DNA from: Phaeotremella fagi
Taxonomy: Eukaryota; Basidiomycota; Tremellomycetes; Tremellales; Phaeotremellaceae
Length of the DNA stretch: 64,000 nucleotides
Assembly (NCBI GenBank): GCA_001599715.1
Contig: BCHU01000003.1
Coordinates: 1,054,001 to 1,118,000 of the forward strand
Direction of reading: 5' to 3'
The position numbers were made by a program, and so were the translations under genes. The notes under the pieces are model-generated. The model had not been told where the DNA came from. It searched no databases and was given only the letters and a program-made list of their open reading frames with translations. Of this stretch, positions 60,354 to 64,000 are shown in pieces (position 1 is the first letter of the stretch; every line of letters starts with the position of its first letter).

Positions 60354-62989
60354 ATGTCATTTCCCCCTCCTCACCCTCACCCTCAATTTCATTCACCGAT
60401 CTCCTCATCAGACACTGCACTCCCCACTAAAATCTCAACCCAACGACCAGTCTTGAAAGCTAATCGTACAGAACCACCAATTCGTATCCATGATCAATTC
60501 CAACATCAACAAAATTTGAACATACCTAAAACACCAGCTTTGGAACATTCAGCTTCGACGGGTAGACTATCAGATCGACCTGATACACCGTTGGATTTTC
60601 TGAAAACTCCAAAAGGTATGGAAGGGAGTGGGAACGGGATCAGGACAAGATCTGTTAGTCGACGTTTTGATAACGTTGAAAGAGGTAGTAACGAATGGAA
60701 TAGGAGTCAGATTGTTATGGGTAGTGATTTCGGTGGTAGTGATCGACCTGAAGTGGATCCATCGATCAAAGGTATACCTCAAGGTTGGGAGGACGACATT
60801 TCGATTCAACTTCCAGTTATGGAAAATAAATCCAAAAATCAAATTAAACCTTTTCCAAATAATGACAAAGTCAGTCCAACAAAACTTTCACCTCCATCTC
60901 AACCTCAATCATCTTTCGCTAGTCATTCACGTTTGGCGAGCTTACGGGATGCCGGATCAAAAGCTAAATTAACGTCATTCTCTAATCTAGTTCGAGAAGC
61001 TCGAGGAAGGGATACAGGTAATAAAATCAATCGACAAAATTCTTCTACGGTCGGAGCTTTGACTTCCACACGTAAACCAACGCCAGCAGATCGATCAGCT
61101 CTCAAATCACCAATCAACACTCCATCACCGTTCTATAAACCTCAAATCGATTATCGAAAATCGAAATCGTTATCACAATCATTTTCACTTTCTGAAAAAT
61201 CAAACGATCTTTTGATATTCCCAAATTTCTCACCTCAATCACCGTCTACTTCTTTCCATTCGAATGCTGAAACGGTTAGTATCCCATCGACAGATGAATC
61301 AAATGTGCTACCAGATATATCGTTGGGTGGTTCTCATCTTACCCCAACTCACACTCAAACTTCAGATTCTGTTTCTACGAGTTTCACCAATCTTTTCACA
61401 ACTTCTGAAAACAGAAACAGTCAAAGGTATATAATGGATGAAAGTACGACATCACTATCGTCTTTCAAAGCGAGTTCAGAAACTTCCTCAACAACATCAT
61501 CGAACAGAGATCGAGTAATGGGAATCATCAAAGATCAAAATCCGAAAATAACAGAAATCGCCGGTCAAAGTCTAGTCTTCCTCCCACCGAAATTATCTGA
61601 TGTCGTCCCGTTCTCCTTGAACAGACCTTTCACAGCTTGGGATATCCCAGAGGACAACCATTCAATGAACGACGGTAGTCAGTTTGATTCAACTAAATCT
61701 GGAACTGGTTCTAAGAAAAGTAGGAAAGATTTTTTGGGATCTTGTTGGAAATTCTTACCTAAACCTAGGAATGGGTTTGGGGGGAAGAGGATTTGGTTGG
61801 AGAATGGGGAGGAGATTTGTAGGAATTATAAAGTTGGTTGGGAGAGGGATGTTTTGGATTCGTAAGTTGTGATTCAGTTTCGTTAGTTGGTATTGCTAAT
61901 AATTACAGCGAGGCAAGACTTCATGAAGCTATGTATGAAGTTCTCGATGGACGACATACATTGATCGAAAGTACAGAATCAACTCAACCAAGAACTGTTC
62001 TAGATGTGAGTGGAAAGCTCCATCTCTATCTCTATACTAACAAAGCAAAAGATCGGTACAGGAACAGGATTGTAAGTTTTCCCCTTTAATCTCTAGCTCC
62101 AAGAATTCTAATCAACTGTCATCTCAGATGGCCAATCTCGCAAGCTCTCGAATGGCAACAAACAAGATTCGTCGGACTTGACTTGGTACCCGTCCAAACT
62201 GATCTATCAAGATTAGCCACTGCCGAGAAAAACGCCAGAACTTCAATCAAAGGTACCGCCAGTGGTGTTGGTATGTGGGAAAGTGTTTCTCAACGTGTTT
62301 CATGGGATCAAGGTAATTTGTAGGTCACCTTTCTCAAGGTTTGAGATACTGTATATCAGAATTGATTTTTATGATTAGCCTCGACGTTTTACCGTACGAT
62401 TCTGGTGTTTTCGACATGGTTCATATTAGATTTATCGGTTTAGGTGTTCCTGAATCGAAATGGGGTGATTTGTTGGAAGAAGCTGTGAGAGTTTTGAAGA
62501 GAGGTGGGAAGTTGGAGGTACGTCCGGAAAACAATATTATCAAAACATACAGTAACTAACGAACACACGAAGATCGTCGAGACGAGCTACGTGCTCCCAA
62601 CCAAAATTGCCCCCTCCTTACGAAACTCCTTCGCAAGTCTCCTCTTATCAGATATGATCTCACCTCAACCCTCATTACCTATCCAATTCAACCTCCCCGC
62701 CCTGTCAACGATCAACAGTAAAACCATCCGTCCAACGTTGAAAACCATAGATGATCAAGATAACGCGATAACGTTCAACGAATGTTTATTGGATTACGTG
62801 AAGAGTGCTTTGGAATACAAAGGGACTGGGATTAAGGTTGGGCTGGGGGAGGAGGGGTTGATCAAGAAAGTTAGGGAAGAGTTTGTCAGGGAAGGAGGGG
62901 GACGGTGGTTTGATGGGGTGTTTGGTGGGGTTGGGAAGGGGGAGGAAGAGAGTGTTGCTGTTTGGGTTTGGGTTGTTGTTAAGAAGTAA
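60354..62989 (+). CDS. SAM-dependent methyltransferase with long disordered N-terminus
   Basis: The first about 500 residues are low-complexity Ser/Pro/Asn-rich, with phosphosite-like stretches (ALEHSASTGRLSDRPDTP). A short ordered segment follows (GKRIWLENGEEICRNYKVGW, EARLHEAMYEVLDGRH). The methyltransferase fold then appears: VLDIGTGTGLWPISQALEW (motif I, from a small exon at about 62050-62069), RFVGLDLVPVQTDLS, FLDVLPYDSGVFDMVHIRFI, WGDLLEEAVRVLKRGGKLEI and VETSYVLPTKIA. This is class I, in the broad group with fungal UMTA/LaeA-type proteins; substrate unknown. Confidence 0.85.
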
Positions 62990-63229
62990 ATGGTGGAGTG
63001 TTTCAAGTGTGATTGAACTGTTTGTTAAAGGTTTTTCTCCAGCTATTGTTGCTGTTGTCCTGTTTATCATATCGCTTCGGTAATGAAATAATGTTTTTTA
63101 TGATATTTTATGAATGATTTAACTGCCACTATCGGTAAGTTACCTTAGAGCAAATCGGTAATCAAAACAGACTCTGTATCCCAGATTATACTGTAACTTA
63201 CTTGACTGACGCCTGAACCCAAACCAACA
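62990..63229. other. Short intergenic spacer
   Basis: 240 bp between two plus-strand genes. Nothing notable was seen. Confidence 0.4.
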
Positions 63230-64000
63230 ATGTCAAAACTAATAAAAGTAGCAGCCGTCCAAGCCTCACCAATAGCTTTCAACCTCACTCAAACCCTCGT
63301 CAAACTGAAAACCCTAGTTTCCGAAGCTAAAACCAACGGTGCCCAACTAGTTGTTCTCCCCGAAGCTTTCTTGAGCGCTTATCCTAGACATTTGGGGTTT
63401 GCTGTTGGAGCTAGAAGTTTGGAGAGTCGGGAATGGTATGGTCGATATGTGAATGTATGTTTTTGAATTGATTTGGGATCTTTTTGGAAGGGTATTGACC
63501 TTTGGACACGCACGTCTTTAGTCTAGCGTGAAGGTTCCTGATGGGGTTGAAGGTAGAGATTGGTTAACCCCTTCTTTGTCTACACAGCATCAAGATGAAT
63601 TCTGGGCATTCAAAGAACTTTGTTTATTAGCTAAGAAAGAATCTGTTGTAAGTGAAAACAAAGCTCAACGAAAAAAAGATCTTTCAGATAGATTGCTAAA
63701 TTTGGAATTTACATTATAGCACCTCTCAGTAGGTGTCATTGAACGTTCAATTATTGGATCGACTTTATGGTGTACCAACTTGTTGTTTGGACCTACTGGT
63801 AGACTTTTATCTAAACATCGTAAATTACAACCTACTGCTGCGGAACGTATTGTTTGGAGTCAGGGGGAAGGCGATAACAATCCTTCTGGTTTGGTAACCT
63901 CCACTTCTACAGATAAAGAAAATGGTTCGACTACAGGTTCCAACGGTAATGATGAACTCGATATCAATGTGAATCTCAGTTCCAGCGATAATTTACCTGT
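63230..64000 (+). CDS. Nitrilase (partial, cut by window end)
   Basis: The N-terminal half of a CN-hydrolase: KVAAVQASPIAFNLTQTLVK, then AQLVVLPEAFLSAYPRHLG with the catalytic Glu, EWYGRYVN, HLSVGVIERSIIGSTLWC, and GPTGRLLSKHRKLQPTAAER with the catalytic Lys, followed by IVWSQGEGDNNPSG. These fit true aliphatic/aromatic nitrilases that hydrolyse nitriles to acids. The catalytic Cys lies beyond 64000. After IVWSQGEGD comes an Asp/Ser/Asn-rich stretch (STDKENGSTTGSNGNDEL) that is not usual at this place. Two introns, at about 63455-63523 and 63649-63719. Confidence 0.88.

Overview
The window is nuclear DNA of a basidiomycete yeast. It most resembles the Tremellales (Cryptococcus/Kwoniella type). 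The grounds are dense genes broken by many short GT-AG introns (mostly 35-70 nt, CTRAY-like branch points just before the acceptor), moderate GC, and recognisable fungal families: MID1, RIX7, CCA1, DUF3295, a Zn2Cys6 factor and an intron-rich alpha-tubulin. The genus is an inference. All gene models were read by eye from splice signals and protein similarity, so inner exon borders are approximate unless stated.

Layout. 1-181: tail of an unknown gene. 548-2557 (-): glutamine-rich protein of unknown function. 3074-4939 (+): MID1, a calcium channel subunit. 4940-12600: about 7.7 kb without a supportable gene, containing a nest of solo LTRs (about 6.65-11.28 kb), several with exact 5-bp target duplications and two cases of one LTR inserted in another. 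12605-31400: housekeeping and signalling genes: LIM protein, YjbQ-like enzyme, CCA1, STK16/Env7-like kinase, J-protein, RIX7, pinin-like protein, hamartin (TSC1), 2-hydroxyacid dehydrogenase, and a membrane glutaredoxin-like protein without catalytic cysteines. 31440-41645: an apparent 5-oxoproline/D-glutamate block, with HyuB (-) and HyuA (+) head to head, a D-glutamate cyclase-like gene, and a Zn2Cys6 factor. 43019-44740: secreted cysteine-rich protein with tandem 43-residue repeats. 45283-46838: unknown acidic/serine-rich protein. 47237-49331 (-): alpha-tubulin. 50179-52928 (-): DUF1752/DUF3295 regulator. 53737-56197 (-): MFS transporter. 57324-58083: SDR-like protein. 58480-59394 (-): Kre9/Knh1-like GPI protein. 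60354-62989: methyltransferase with a long disordered N-terminus. 63230-end: nitrilase, cut by the window edge.

The two most interesting places are the LTR nest and the oxoproline block. In the nest, several LTRs carry their own short-repeat array just upstream of a TATA-like core, and one array contains eight perfect heat-shock elements. In the oxoproline block, the two halves of what is usually one fused fungal 5-oxoprolinase sit divergently beside a D-glutamate cyclase homologue and a candidate regulator. N bases occur only in the two repeat-rich places, an LTR and the cysteine-repeat gene, so copy numbers there are uncertain.
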